A DNA stretch of 64,000 nucleotides from Paenibacillus xylanexedens (GTDB taxonomy: Bacteria > Bacillota > Bacilli > Paenibacillales > Paenibacillaceae). A program made the position numbers and the translations under genes. The DNA lies in NCBI RefSeq assembly GCF_017874615.1, contig NZ_JAGIKV010000014.1, positions 62,001 to 126,000 of the forward strand, written 5' to 3'. The notes beneath the pieces are model-generated. The model worked only from the letters and a program-made list of their open reading frames with translations, searched no databases and had not been told where the DNA came from. This document shows, in pieces, positions 54,801 through 64,000 of this stretch (its first letter is position 1; every line of letters starts with the position of its first letter).

Positions 54801-57800
54801 GAACTCTGTTGTAATGCATTGAATCTTTGCCTCTTCCGATGCCGATGGATCAACATCCAGATGTCTGGATTGGATGTTTCGGTATTCGGATTGCAGCATG
54901 CGGAACAGACCCGCACGAGAGGCGTGGGCCAGATTCACTTTCGAATTGCGGAACGACTCCAAGCCACAAGTCACCAATAACAGTAGCATCCCCTCATGAC
55001 CATGGACTTCAATGACGTCCTGCACAAGCTGCAACCATCCCGGCCGGATCTGTTCTTCGGAGGTATCATCAACAGTGGTCTGCCTCATGCATGCTGTCAG
55101 ATCAATCAAACCTGTCAGTCCATGCTTCAATCGTTCCTCATCTTCGAGCCAATGGCGTCCCGGATCATCCAACTGTTCTTCATTCAAAACCACCGTATGT
55201 TTAAAATGTTCTGTCAATCTCGCAGCAAGGGCTGCTGAATCCCGATTGGCAAGAATCAGAACCATTCCAACAGGATCGCTTTCATCGGAGATGGGTGCAA
55301 TGTCCGCAAGTTGCCAGTCTTTGTGATAAGCAGTCATTTGGCGCTCCGGTGCTGCTTTCTGAATTCCAGCAGATACAGCAGAATTGAGACCATCCACATG
55401 TTCACGGATAGCCGCTTCCTCAGGCAATTCAAACCAGCAGCGCTCGCGCTCAAACGGATAGACAGGCAGACTAATTCGACGAGGCTGTCCTGTGGAGTAT
55501 AGAACGCTCCAGTCCGTTTTGATGCCTTTCACCCACAAATCCAGCACTTTGCCGTAAAGTCCTTCATTTAACCAACGGTTCACCACTTCGCCAAAATGCT
55601 CATCCATGGCAATTGCGGCCTGCACAGCCTGATAGGATTTGACATTTCCGAGGTACATCCCGTCTATTCCGTCTACTGTCTCGTTCGTGTTCTCATTTCC
55701 CAGGAAAAGTTGAAGACGTTCCTTCAACTCCTGAACGGATCGCACTACGAATCCGAGGCGCTCTTCCATCTCCTGTCTTCCGGTTTGAAGCGTAAATGCC
55801 AAGCGCTCCAGCAAACGTTCCGGTTCTTCCTCTGCTCCTCCGGTGAGATGTTTCTCATCCACAGCAGTGAGCAAACGTCTGGCTCGTTCCCTGAGAGCGG
55901 ATGAGTTTCGTGCCGAGAGCACAATGATGACAGCTCCTTCTCTTGTTGCTTCGTTGAACGTTGCCCCCTCATGTGGATGGTAATGTGCTTCCTCAATAAT
56001 TAGGTGGGCATTGGAACCACCCGCACCAAATGAAGACAAGCCCGCCCTGCGCGGAATTTGGACCTGCTTGCCGTTTTCCATCCGCTGCAACGGGTTCCAC
56101 GCTTCAGCGTCCCGCTGTACACGAAATGGGGTCTGCGCAAAGTCGATATGTGGATTGGCCGGGTCTGAATGCAGAGAGGGCACCAGTTGCCCATGTTTCA
56201 GCTGAAGCAAAATTTTAGTCAGTCCGGCAATACCCGCCGCACTTTCGGCGTGGCCGATGTTGGACTTTACCGACCCGAGAGCGCAAAACTGCTGCTGGTC
56301 CGTGGATTCTGCAAACGCTTTGCTTAGGCCGGCAACCTCAATCGGATCTCCAAGCGATGTGCCTGTTCCGTGAGCCTCCACATAGGTAATGGTGTCGGCG
56401 GAGATGTCCGCCTCAGCAATGGCTCTCCCTATGACACATGACTGCGCTGCCGGATTGGGCACGGTATATCCATTCGTTTTTCCGCCGTGATTCAGTGCAC
56501 TGCCTTTAATAACCCCGTAGATATGATCTCCGTCTTCGATTGCCTTGTTGAGCGGCTTGAGAATAACTGCTCCGACACCCTCGCCAGGAACATAGCCGTC
56601 CCCTTGTGCACCAAAGCTTTTGCATCGGCCTTCACTTGAAAGGAAGCCACCTTGGTTCAGTAAAATATACTTATTTGGATGAATCGATACGTTGACACCA
56701 CCCGCCACCGCCACTTCGCATTCCTTCAATACAAGACTCTGACAGGCCAGATGAATCGCGGTCAAGGAAGAGGAACACATCGTATCAACAGCCATGCTTG
56801 GCCCATTGAAATTGCAATAATATGATATTCGGTTGGCGATGGACGCCGGATTGCCACTTAAAGCGATGGAGGAATCTCCCTTGGCCTGAGCCTGGGCGGC
56901 GTACAGCTGGTATTCCTCGTACATGACTCCAACGTACACGCCAACCCTGTTTCCCCAAGTATCTCCGGTTGCAGAAGCCAAACCCTCCGGTGTATACCCT
57001 GCATCCTCAATCGCTTCATACGCCGTTTCCAGGAACAGCCGCTCCTGCGGATCCATCATCTGTGCTTCTCTGGGCGAGATATGGAAAAACAAGGGATCAA
57101 AACGATCCACGCCCTGGAGGAAGCCTCCCCATTTGCTGCCAGGCTTCGGTGAATTAGGGTCCACATGGTGCATATGTAGCCTGTAATCCCAGCGATCCAA
57201 CGGAATTTCAGTGACACTATCCCTGCCCTGCATCAAGTTTTCCCAAAATTGTTCGAGATCGTCCGCCTCGGGATAACGGCCAGACAGGCCAATAATGGCG
57301 ATATCCTTGGCGAGTGAGCGCACATGAACATCTGCTGGCACCGAGGGGCGCTGAGCTGGACGCTGGAATACACGAAATGGAGGGTGTTGCAGGCCAGATC
57401 GGTCAGTCTTAGTCTTCTCCGAACGTTCCTTACGATCTTCATGTGGTAGCGCAGGAACCGAAATCAGGCGATTAGCGGTATCGCGGTGGGCTTTGATCAG
57501 ATATCCTCTCAACTCTTTTAGGGTCTGATATTCAAAAAGCAGTGTTTTGGACAACGGCCCGAAAGTACCCTCGAGCTGATCCGTCAATTGGGTAATGCTG
57601 ATCGAGTCTATACCATACTCTTCCAGTCGGGCGTGGCTTACAATTTGATCTGCGGGCACTTTGAGTACCGATGACAAGGCCTTTTTCAGAAAAGTATCCA
57701 ATGCTTCCGCCAGTATATTATCTGCTGCTGTGGTCTGCGCGTGCTTCGTCAAACGATCCGTTGGCAGGCTGGTTTGACTTGTACGCGGTAATGATTCACT

Positions 57801-60800
57801 CTCGGGAGCTAACGGCGCTGACGGGAAAGCGTTCGGGTATCGCTGGTTCAGAAATGCCGAAGCCGATTGCAGCGTTGGATATTCCACAAATAAAACATGA
57901 CTCAGATCCAGCCCACATTGCTCGTTCAACCTTTGGGCCAAGAGCGTTAATTGAGGCTGGTCCAGCCCGCATTCAAGCCAATCCGCTTCGCGGCTAATCT
58001 CATCTGGTCCCACACCAAGCAGTTCCGCAGCCAATTTTTGCAGCACAGACATGGCATCTGCTTCTGATACGAATGGGGTATCCCGCGTTGCACGGTTCAT
58101 ATTCCAACGTGCCTCCAGGCTGGAAATCAGCTTCGGAATATCTCCTTGTACCCCAATGATTTCACATTCAGTTGACTGAAAACCTCTGTACAGCAGCGTA
58201 ATACCTGCTTCAAGATCCAGTGGACGCATTCCCGTACTTTCCCATAACCCCTTCTCTTCAGCAGGGCTTAAATGCAGGCCGCCATCTTTCCATAACGGCC
58301 AGTGGATGGCCAGGGTCCTTCCTTGCCGTTTACCGGCATGCATTAACTGATGACGATACTGTGCATAGCTGCCCATATATCCGTTGGCCGCAGCGTAATC
58401 GCATTGGCCCGGATTTCCATATACACCCGACATGGAAGAGAACAGGATAAAAAAGTCCAGCTTCATCGCCCGGGTTGCTTCATCCAAATGAAAGGTGCCA
58501 GCAACTTTCGGAGCCAGCACCTTCTCCATTTCGGCTTTTGTTTTGTTCAAAATGTACTGATCTTCCGTTAAACCTGCGCTATGGATGATTCCATCCAGAC
58601 GGCCGAAGCTATGCTGAATATAAGCAACAAGCTCCGATGTATCTTTTTCCCGGGATATATCCCCTTGGCGATAGATGATCGTGGTACCATTTGTTTTCAG
58701 GGGTTCCCACGCTTGCTCCTGATTCGCTGATATGTCCGATCTGCCTGTCAAAATCAGCGTTGCGTTGACAACCTTAGAGGCAATCTCACGGGCAAAAATA
58801 TGGCCCAGGCCACCTGCCCCTCCTGTAATAAGGTACACCCCGCCATTCTTCCAAGGCATGGCATCCGTCTCAGCAGGCAGATGGAGGGCTTTCCAGTGAA
58901 GCACTTGTCGTTGTGGGCCTTGGTAGCCGATACATACATCCTCAGACTCCCGGTTGGCCTTTATGAGTTCGGCAGCACGCTTGGCGTTACGCGGTTCTCG
59001 AGGCCGGCTCTTCGATTCTGAATATCTCTCTTCCATATCTTCAATGAACTGAACATGAATCCGGGGATTTTCCAGTGCCGCGGTTCGCAGCAATCCTGTT
59101 AATCCGCTATACAGCTGAAAATGATCTTCACGTCTGTATAACAGCTGAATAAGCACATTCTCAGCAGTGGATGAACTGCTCACCAGTTGTTGAAGTACGT
59201 GGAGTACTTGGGTAGAAGCAGACGCAAAACGTTTGGGGCTTGCACCAACATTGTTAATGTCAGCAACCTTTTCAGATCCAAGCGCTACGATCTCGGTTGG
59301 TATTTGCTCTCGCTTCAGTCTTTCATTTATTTCCTCCGCCAGTTCGGCCCAAGGTTCAGCCAGCATTACGATATGCCTGTCATAAGGGTGGTTCCACTCA
59401 TTCTGGACAGCGGCAGTTTCTTCCCAACGAGGTACCAACATGGCCGTTGCCCGCGCATGCGGCTCATCCCCCGGGACTATACCGTTGTTCAAGGCTCTGC
59501 AACTAAGTCCCTGAATAAGAACACATGGAACCCCTGTACTGGAGAACAAATCAATATCCAGCTTAGGCATGGCATCCGAGGCGGATGAAGGAGAATCAGA
59601 GCTGTAACGCACATGAGCCCACATTTCTTCAGTGCAGGGGCCCAGAACCTGAATTTCATCCATGGCATAGGGAATGGGCAGCGTAGAATTTGCGTTTTCC
59701 AGCTCTTTGCCTTCTTTTCCCTCCTGGTCCTCCATCCATAGCCCGATCGCGGATTGCAAAGCCCCGTCCAGGATGGCCGGATGCAGTACATAGGATTGCA
59801 TTTCATGTTTGAGAATAGAGGGCAGGCGAAGCTGTCCTAACACCTCGTTTTCTCCCACGTTTAACTCAACCAACAACCGATGGGCGAGCCCATAGTTGAG
59901 CCCACCTTGTTCGTAAATTCGGTAGCATTGATCCGCAGTTAATCGTTTGGTGTTACAGCGTGCCTTTATCTCGCCCGGATCAATCGCCATTTCTGCTACA
60001 AGCTCGGGTTCCAGTGAAACGATGCTGGCATAACCGCTGCTGTGCACCCTATTTTCGCCCGGTCCATCCGCAGACATCCCGCTGTACATTTCATATTGAA
60101 TAGGCTGCTCCTCTAATGAAGCATGTAATCGAATATGCAGAGACACCGGAGTCTCCCTGACAACAAGAGGACGCATCCAAACATGGTTTTTCAAGAAAAC
60201 TGCAACATTCTCTCCTTGCTGCTCGCCTAGAGCATCGCTGACTGCAGCATGCGCCATTTCAAGGTAGGCCGCACCGGGTAGAATCCGCTCTTGTCCGATC
60301 CGATGATCATTCAGGTAAAATTCTTGGCCGGTCAGAACCGTCACGTATTTTTGCTCTGACAAGTTGGACTTATTCTCATGAAGCAGTGGATGAATAAAAG
60401 GAATTTGACCGTAGTATCCGTTATGGGAAGACTTCCCCTTCATCTGGAACTCCACAGAAGGTTCACTAGGTATCCAATACCGTTCTTTGGCAAATGGATA
60501 CGTAGGCAGACTGATCTTGCAGTGCCTGAATCCGTTATGGAGCAAGTTCCAGTCCACATTCAGGCCTTTCACCCAAAACTCCAGCAATTTTCCGAACTTG
60601 CGTTTGGTAATCCAGTTCATCAGGGTATGGCTCATGTCTGCATCGGTTGACAGTATGGATAGCGGCTGTTGTGCATCACCTGCATATCCCACATACATGT
60701 CGTCCATATCCTGATCTCCCGAACAGTAGCATTCCAGTTTCGAGCTCAGTTCCTGTAGCGAATCTGTCACGATGCCAAGGCGCATGTTCATCATCTCACG

Positions 60801-62909
60801 TCCGGTTTGCAGCGTATAAGCGATGTTCGCCAATTGTTCCTCTTGATATCGATTCGATCGCAGAGCCGTCAGCATACGTTCACACAATTCACGAAGCTGC
60901 TCTTCATTCCGGGCTGACAAAACGATAAGCACCTGCTGTTTAGCTGGTTTATCCTGCTCAGCCAGCAACATATCTGACTGCTCGGGACAATACTCCTGCA
61001 CAATGATATGGGCATTGGAACCCCCGGCACCAAATGAGGAAATTCCCGCAATCCGTGGGACTTCCCGTATAGAGTCTCCTGAATCAATCGTTTTTCTGTC
61101 CCAGTCACTTAATTGCCTCTGCACTGCAAAAGGCGTCTTGTCGAACTGAATGTGTGGACTAGGCGGGTCCGCATGAATGGAAGGAACCAGCTGCCGATGC
61201 TGCATCTGCAAAAGGACCTTGGTCAGGCCTGCAATGCCTGCTGCACTTTCGCAATGACCAATATTCGATTTGGCTGAGCCAATGGCACATTTGTTGTCCG
61301 CTGCTTTACCTTTCCTAAATGCCTGGGTTAACCCTGTAATTTCGATGGGATCTCCCAGCGAGGTGCCTGTCCCGTGAGCTTCAATATAGCTGATGTCCGC
61401 AATGTCGATTCCTGCCTCCGCGACAGCTGTTTCAATAACCTCCGCTTGTCTGGCAGGATTGGGAACCGTATAACCGTTTGTTTTGCCGCCGTGGTTAACG
61501 GCAGTTCCTTTAATGACGCCATAGATATGATCACCGTCGGCTATGGCACGGTTTAAAGGTTTAAGCATTACAGCCCCTACACCTTCTCCGGGGACATAAC
61601 CATCACCGCCTTCACCGAAGCTTTCGCAGCGACCTTTCGAAGAGAGGAATTGCCCCTGTGTTAACATCACATATTTATTGGGGTGAACAGATACATTGAC
61701 ACCTCCGGCGATTGCGGTTAGGCATTCTTTTTTACTCAGACTCTGGCAGGCCAGATGAATAGCCGTGAGTGACGAGGAACACATGGTATCTATCACCATG
61801 CTGGGCCCATGAAAATTACAAAAGTACGAGACACGATTGGCAATGGAAGCCGGATTACCGTTTAATGCAAATGGCTCTTTACCCGCAATCCTGGCTTCAG
61901 CGCCATACAGCTGATACTCCTGATACATGACTCCTGCGAACACACCGACATTCCCCATCTGATCCGGGGGTGCATCTGGACCTGCGGCCTGTTCGCGGGT
62001 ATATCCCGCATCCTGAAGCGTCTCGTAAACACATTCAAGAAACAGTCGCTCCTGTGGGTCAATTCGTTCAGCTTCCTTCGGAGAAATCTGAAAAAAGAGT
62101 GGATCAAAACGATCCACTCCATCCAAAAATCCACCCCATTTTCCAGAATGTTTTCCTTTGCTGCCATTCATCTCGGTATGAATCCGGTAATCCCAGCGAT
62201 CTTCCGGTATTTCGGTGATGCAGTCCTTCCCGTGTTTCAGGTTCTCCCAGAACTGCTCCAGATTACTAGACTTCGGATATCGTCCAGACATGCCAATGAT
62301 GGCAATGTCCAGCGATTTGCTATGGTCATGCTCTTTGCTGATCGATTCTCCGCCTGCGCTGGTCGCATCTGGAATTTTCCTCCGCGAGCCAGCAGACGGC
62401 TGCCGCTTATTGAATGAATTCGGGCTTTCAGACTTCCGTATTGTGCTGGACTCAAGCTCTGAAGTACGGAATTGTACGTCTGAATTGCTTTTCGCCCGCA
62501 ACCCTGTGAGCTGTTCCAGTCGTTCCCGGTGATGGCTCATGAAATACCCGGCAAGCTCCGCTATATTTTGGTATTCATAGAACAATGTCTTGGACAGCGG
62601 ACCAAATTGCTGTTCCAATTGATCCGTCAATTTCATCACCATCACGGAATCAATGCCATAGTTCTCCAGAGGCGCATGTGCATCGATCTGTCGTTCCGGC
62701 AGCATAAGGCTGGAGGACAATATTTTTTTGACATAACGAATGGCTTTTTCGCTGGTGTCGTCCTCTTTCTCTTCATGAGGCGTCTCACTCAAGCTTGACT
62801 CCTGTTTGCCAGATTCGGACAACAGCCTTTGCAGCTGCTCCGCTGCCTGCTGATCGCTGAGCTTTCCTTGCTGAATCTTTCGATACAATGTGGACAGTTG
62901 GTCTTCCAA
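51879..62909 (-). CDS. Trans-AT polyketide synthase (ACP-KS-DH-KR-ACP*-ACP-KS-KR-ACP-KS)
   Basis: 3676 residues. TTG 62909 is preferred because AAGGAGGTG lies 8 nt upstream; the GTG at 62918 is inside that site. Approximate order: N-terminal helical docking-like segment (LYRKIQQGKLSDQQAAEQLQ), ACP about 50-120 (GIDSVMV), KS1 205-630, DH about 845-1115 (DHRIGQERILPG; LHPAILDGALQ), KR 1350-1535 (ITGGAGGLG; GQCDYAAAN), degenerate ACP about 1610-1690 (GLDQPQL, no Ser), ACP 1735-1805 (GIDSISI), KS2 1865-2295, KR 2750-2940 (ITGGTRGLG), ACP 3040-3110 (GMDSILL) and KS3 3195-3610. All three KS keep Cys-His-His. No AT. KS2-KR-ACP-KS3 followed by a DH on the next protein fits a split dehydrating bimodule. 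Confidence 0.94.
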   Translation of the reverse strand: MEDQLSTLYRKIQQGKLSDQQAAEQLQRLLSESGKQESSLSETPHEEKEDDTSEKAIRYVKKILSSSLMLPERQIDAHAPLENYGIDSVMVMKLTDQLEQQFGPLSKTLFYEYQNIAELAGYFMSHHRERLEQLTGLRAKSNSDVQFRTSELESSTIRKSESPNSFNKRQPSAGSRRKIPDATSAGGESISKEHDHSKSLDIAIIGMSGRYPKSSNLEQFWENLKHGKDCITEIPEDRWDYRIHTEMNGSKGKHSGKWGGFLDGVDRFDPLFFQISPKEAERIDPQERLFLECVYETLQDAGYTREQAAGPDAPPDQMGNVGVFAGVMYQEYQLYGAEARIAGKEPFALNGNPASIANRVSYFCNFHGPSMVIDTMCSSSLTAIHLACQSLSKKECLTAIAGGVNVSVHPNKYVMLTQGQFLSSKGRCESFGEGGDGYVPGEGVGAVMLKPLNRAIADGDHIYGVIKGTAVNHGGKTNGYTVPNPARQAEVIETAVAEAGIDIADISYIEAHGTGTSLGDPIEITGLTQAFRKGKAADNKCAIGSAKSNIGHCESAAGIAGLTKVLLQMQHRQLVPSIHADPPSPHIQFDKTPFAVQRQLSDWDRKTIDSGDSIREVPRIAGISSFGAGGSNAHIIVQEYCPEQSDMLLAEQDKPAKQQVLIVLSARNEEQLRELCERMLTALRSNRYQEEQLANIAYTLQTGREMMNMRLGIVTDSLQELSSKLECYCSGDQDMDDMYVGYAGDAQQPLSILSTDADMSHTLMNWITKRKFGKLLEFWVKGLNVDWNLLHNGFRHCKISLPTYPFAKERYWIPSEPSVEFQMKGKSSHNGYYGQIPFIHPLLHENKSNLSEQKYVTVLTGQEFYLNDHRIGQERILPGAAYLEMAHAAVSDALGEQQGENVAVFLKNHVWMRPLVVRETPVSLHIRLHASLEEQPIQYEMYSGMSADGPGENRVHSSGYASIVSLEPELVAEMAIDPGEIKARCNTKRLTADQCYRIYEQGGLNYGLAHRLLVELNVGENEVLGQLRLPSILKHEMQSYVLHPAILDGALQSAIGLWMEDQEGKEGKELENANSTLPIPYAMDEIQVLGPCTEEMWAHVRYSSDSPSSASDAMPKLDIDLFSSTGVPCVLIQGLSCRALNNGIVPGDEPHARATAMLVPRWEETAAVQNEWNHPYDRHIVMLAEPWAELAEEINERLKREQIPTEIVALGSEKVADINNVGASPKRFASASTQVLHVLQQLVSSSSTAENVLIQLLYRREDHFQLYSGLTGLLRTAALENPRIHVQFIEDMEERYSESKSRPREPRNAKRAAELIKANRESEDVCIGYQGPQRQVLHWKALHLPAETDAMPWKNGGVYLITGGAGGLGHIFAREIASKVVNATLILTGRSDISANQEQAWEPLKTNGTTIIYRQGDISREKDTSELVAYIQHSFGRLDGIIHSAGLTEDQYILNKTKAEMEKVLAPKVAGTFHLDEATRAMKLDFFILFSSMSGVYGNPGQCDYAAANGYMGSYAQYRHQLMHAGKRQGRTLAIHWPLWKDGGLHLSPAEEKGLWESTGMRPLDLEAGITLLYRGFQSTECEIIGVQGDIPKLISSLEARWNMNRATRDTPFVSEADAMSVLQKLAAELLGVGPDEISREADWLECGLDQPQLTLLAQRLNEQCGLDLSHVLFVEYPTLQSASAFLNQRYPNAFPSAPLAPESESLPRTSQTSLPTDRLTKHAQTTAADNILAEALDTFLKKALSSVLKVPADQIVSHARLEEYGIDSISITQLTDQLEGTFGPLSKTLLFEYQTLKELRGYLIKAHRDTANRLISVPALPHEDRKERSEKTKTDRSGLQHPPFRVFQRPAQRPSVPADVHVRSLAKDIAIIGLSGRYPEADDLEQFWENLMQGRDSVTEIPLDRWDYRLHMHHVDPNSPKPGSKWGGFLQGVDRFDPLFFHISPREAQMMDPQERLFLETAYEAIEDAGYTPEGLASATGDTWGNRVGVYVGVMYEEYQLYAAQAQAKGDSSIALSGNPASIANRISYYCNFNGPSMAVDTMCSSSLTAIHLACQSLVLKECEVAVAGGVNVSIHPNKYILLNQGGFLSSEGRCKSFGAQGDGYVPGEGVGAVILKPLNKAIEDGDHIYGVIKGSALNHGGKTNGYTVPNPAAQSCVIGRAIAEADISADTITYVEAHGTGTSLGDPIEVAGLSKAFAESTDQQQFCALGSVKSNIGHAESAAGIAGLTKILLQLKHGQLVPSLHSDPANPHIDFAQTPFRVQRDAEAWNPLQRMENGKQVQIPRRAGLSSFGAGGSNAHLIIEEAHYHPHEGATFNEATREGAVIIVLSARNSSALRERARRLLTAVDEKHLTGGAEEEPERLLERLAFTLQTGRQEMEERLGFVVRSVQELKERLQLFLGNENTNETVDGIDGMYLGNVKSYQAVQAAIAMDEHFGEVVNRWLNEGLYGKVLDLWVKGIKTDWSVLYSTGQPRRISLPVYPFERERCWFELPEEAAIREHVDGLNSAVSAGIQKAAPERQMTAYHKDWQLADIAPISDESDPVGMVLILANRDSAALAARLTEHFKHTVVLNEEQLDDPGRHWLEDEERLKHGLTGLIDLTACMRQTTVDDTSEEQIRPGWLQLVQDVIEVHGHEGMLLLLVTCGLESFRNSKVNLAHASRAGLFRMLQSEYRNIQSRHLDVDPSASEEAKIQCITTEFRQTDREPEICYRDGKRWRSYMRELPYGAGMNIDVTQSSIDLERPFLEANQVLWITGGTRGLGMACARHFVKHHNVKRLLLTGREPIPQREDWEVYVSHDTATGAKIRSLLELEQLGAEVLVTDIPLTNENAIQAELARVKRSMGPIGGVIHCAGTVDTANPAFIRKQADAMQRVLDPKTSGVHTLFHAFRHEPLRFFVLFSSVSSAMPSLGAGQSDYVMANAYMDYFAEAASRESAISPFPVISIQWPSWQESGFGAVTSEAYRQSRLLSITDAEGMLWLDRIIRQNRGPVILPAVVASQTVHKGEQQAEHRAEASLSEAQQVSIPLIPRPVERMTPSFMEELQNRTLRWLKALMAKELRLDESRLDEDTPFQHYGMDSILLVQVLTVMDRELQHVATDPSLLLEHPTLRQLAKHLVQIYPESLTDLLMEPNSKLAENLTGKPSDVRSMTSNSVQHAEPDMEGRTGLNELNDPVDEAYEKPAELEQTKKRDKIAIVGVACHFPDAENPVQFWSNLQKGKDSMTEISAERLRLTGSSTNGTSASSKRIGAFIRDIEQFDPAFFRMTDTLAEQLDPLQRQLLEVSVEAAADAGYSRERLWNSQTGVFVGSRASNFSSKLGGSTKDTIVGIGQNFIAAHLSHFYNLKGPNMVVDTACSSSLTAVHLAVRSLLDGECDLAFAGGVDILLDDAPYEMLGAASVLSPDSRCKTFSADANGIGLGEGCGVVLLKPLSSAIADQDAIYGVIDGTSINNDGQTMGITTPNPEAQQELLEKAILNAGIHPSTISYIETHGTGTLIGDPIELKALTGVFAKYTNQRQFCGVGSVKSNIGHLLSASGIASLIKVLLSLAHRELPPTIHCDQPNPRFQFGESPFYILQQHQPWGSGPSDILRAGISAFGLGGNNAHVIVSNEGIPAERMVSLPLRFPDSPFQRKYCWPPVKTTESVEASSNVSAGSSMQQLPEHSEQSSFFDFIKL

Positions 62910-63020
62910 AGCGATCACCTCCTTAAAAGAAAAACGTCAATCGATAGAATTGTTGAAAAAATCAAGCGCATTTCGCGTAAGTCTTAAAAACCGGCTTAGA
63001 AGCAAGCAAAGCAAGTACAA

Positions 63021-64000
63021 CTACTTGAGATGCATTAATTGATCAAGGGTACATTCACCGCTGCGAATTTTCTCTACAAGGTGGAGGTAATTCTCGTCAT
63101 CGGAACGGCTGTATGCTTCATCCGTATTCATAATCGGTGCAGTCCCGGAAATACCCATGAAGCTTCGCATTTGATCAGCCTCCCCTTGAATGACGACTAC
63201 AGGTGACCTTCTCTCTTGCAGTGTCTGCTGGAGAGATCGCATCGCATTTGCACGCTCCAGTGGAACCGTTCCTGATATTCGCTCCATGTTCTGTCTCGCA
63301 TGATCATTCATATGCATACCGCCCTCTTCCCACAAGGGCCAATTAATGGCGAGTGTAAACCCGTGACGTTCTCCCTGCTGAACACGTTCATTGCGGTATT
63401 CGGAATATTTGTCCATAAACGCATTCGCTGCCGCATAATCGGCTTGACCCACATTGCCATGTACCCCGGCAAGCGAGGAAAATAATACAAAAAAGTCCAG
63501 CTTGAAATACTGGCTTGCTTCATCTAAATGAACCGTTCCAGCGACTTTTGGAGCCAGAACCTCCTGAATGTCATCAAGCTCCTTTCGGATCATATAGCTG
63601 TCGCGAATTAAGCCTGCATTATGAATAATTCCATGCAATCCGCCTTGATTTCGGCTGATTTCCAGCATCAGTTCATCTACAGCTTCCTTCTTCGAGACAT
63701 CCGAACGCCGATAGATGACCTCTGCCCCCATCTGTTCCAGCAACGCCATCCGCTGGCGATCTGATTCATCCGGTTCCGAGCGCCCTGTAAGGATAAGCAC
63801 GGGATGTTCCGCTTGCTCGGCGATATGCTCTGCTATGATAGATCCGATTGCTCCCAGACCACCCGTAATCAGATACACGCCTCGATCTTTCCATGGTAGC
63901 TCGACCAAGGATGAATGTGAAGAACCGACCTCTTTCCACAATGATGTATATCTTTTATCGTTCTGATAGCGGATATGTGTGTCGCCAGCGCTTTGACTGC
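63021..64000 (-). CDS. Polyketide synthase, C-terminal part (KR; runs off the window)
   Basis: The frame is open from the right edge to the stop at 63021, so only the C-terminal about 326 residues are seen. They hold a ketoreductase: ITGGLGAIGSIIAEHI, the HNAGLIRDSYMI region, SSLAGVHGNVGQADYAAANAF with the catalytic Tyr, and INWPLWEEGGM. A short helical C-terminus (DENYLHLVEKIRSGECTLDQLM) looks like a docking segment for the next protein. The stop is about 110 nt before the next start. The remaining modules lie beyond the window. Confidence 0.92.
   Translation of the reverse strand, partial: SQSAGDTHIRYQNDKRYTSLWKEVGSSHSSLVELPWKDRGVYLITGGLGAIGSIIAEHIAEQAEHPVLILTGRSEPDESDRQRMALLEQMGAEVIYRRSDVSKKEAVDELMLEISRNQGGLHGIIHNAGLIRDSYMIRKELDDIQEVLAPKVAGTVHLDEASQYFKLDFFVLFSSLAGVHGNVGQADYAAANAFMDKYSEYRNERVQQGERHGFTLAINWPLWEEGGMHMNDHARQNMERISGTVPLERANAMRSLQQTLQERRSPVVVIQGEADQMRSFMGISGTAPIMNTDEAYSRSDDENYLHLVEKIRSGECTLDQLMHLK

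Noticed and set aside
1-64000. CRISPR array, tRNA or rRNA genes
   Set aside because: No regularly spaced direct repeats and no recognisable tRNA or rRNA sequence were seen.

Overview
The window reads as chromosomal DNA of a Paenibacillus-like Bacillales bacterium. Pointers are strong AGGAGG-type ribosome sites with frequent TTG/GTG starts, a YesM/YesN two-component pair, CcpA-type cre boxes, GH43 and GH16 polysaccharide hydrolases, a paeninodin-type lasso precursor, a LoaP antiterminator and a trans-acyltransferase polyketide synthase. The genus is inferred from gene content; no 16S or marker gene is present.

Left part (0-34 kb) is an accessory region with many small operons and much gene decay. 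At 0.2-1.4 kb lies a small operon for a Cys-rich secreted bacteriocin-like protein, a two-helix membrane protein (possible immunity) and a frameshifted small secreted protein. A broken IS110 follows. At 3.3-8.8 kb is an arabino-oligosaccharide type operon (solute-binding protein, two permeases, frameshifted GH43) divergent from an AraR-like regulator. At 9-10.6 kb are a membrane-anchored methyltransferase, an AraC pseudogene and a 45-aa orphan lasso-peptide precursor. At 10.9-12.3 kb are an SDR and a single-Cys HxlR regulator. At 14.3-18.7 kb are a second GH43, an IS200-type element and an SDR/TetR divergent pair. At 19.4-21.6 kb is the kbl-tdh threonine catabolism operon. At 22.3-24.4 kb is a WxL/DUF916 cell-surface pair. 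At 25.8-33.1 kb are a secreted GH16 glucanase, YesN and YesM regulators and an extracellular binding protein.

The middle part (33-41 kb) holds a GlsB-like membrane protein, an SDR, and a six-gene leftward operon (osmoprotectant-type ABC transporter, quinone-oxidoreductase-like enzyme, SnoaL-like protein) divergent from a second single-Cys HxlR regulator. A radical-SAM SplB-like gene follows. Three copies of one operator-like inverted repeat (8-nt arms, 13-nt T-rich spacer) tie the HxlR genes together.

The right part (41.9-64 kb, leftward) is the downstream half of a trans-AT polyketide cluster: the C-terminus of one PKS (running off the window), a 3676-aa PKS, a 2483-aa PKS, an isoprenylcysteine-methyltransferase-like membrane enzyme, a cytochrome P450 and LoaP. 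No AT, TE, NRPS or export gene is in view, so the cluster continues beyond 64 kb. A hairpin repeat family is scattered through the first 35 kb, and intrinsic terminators separate most transcription units.
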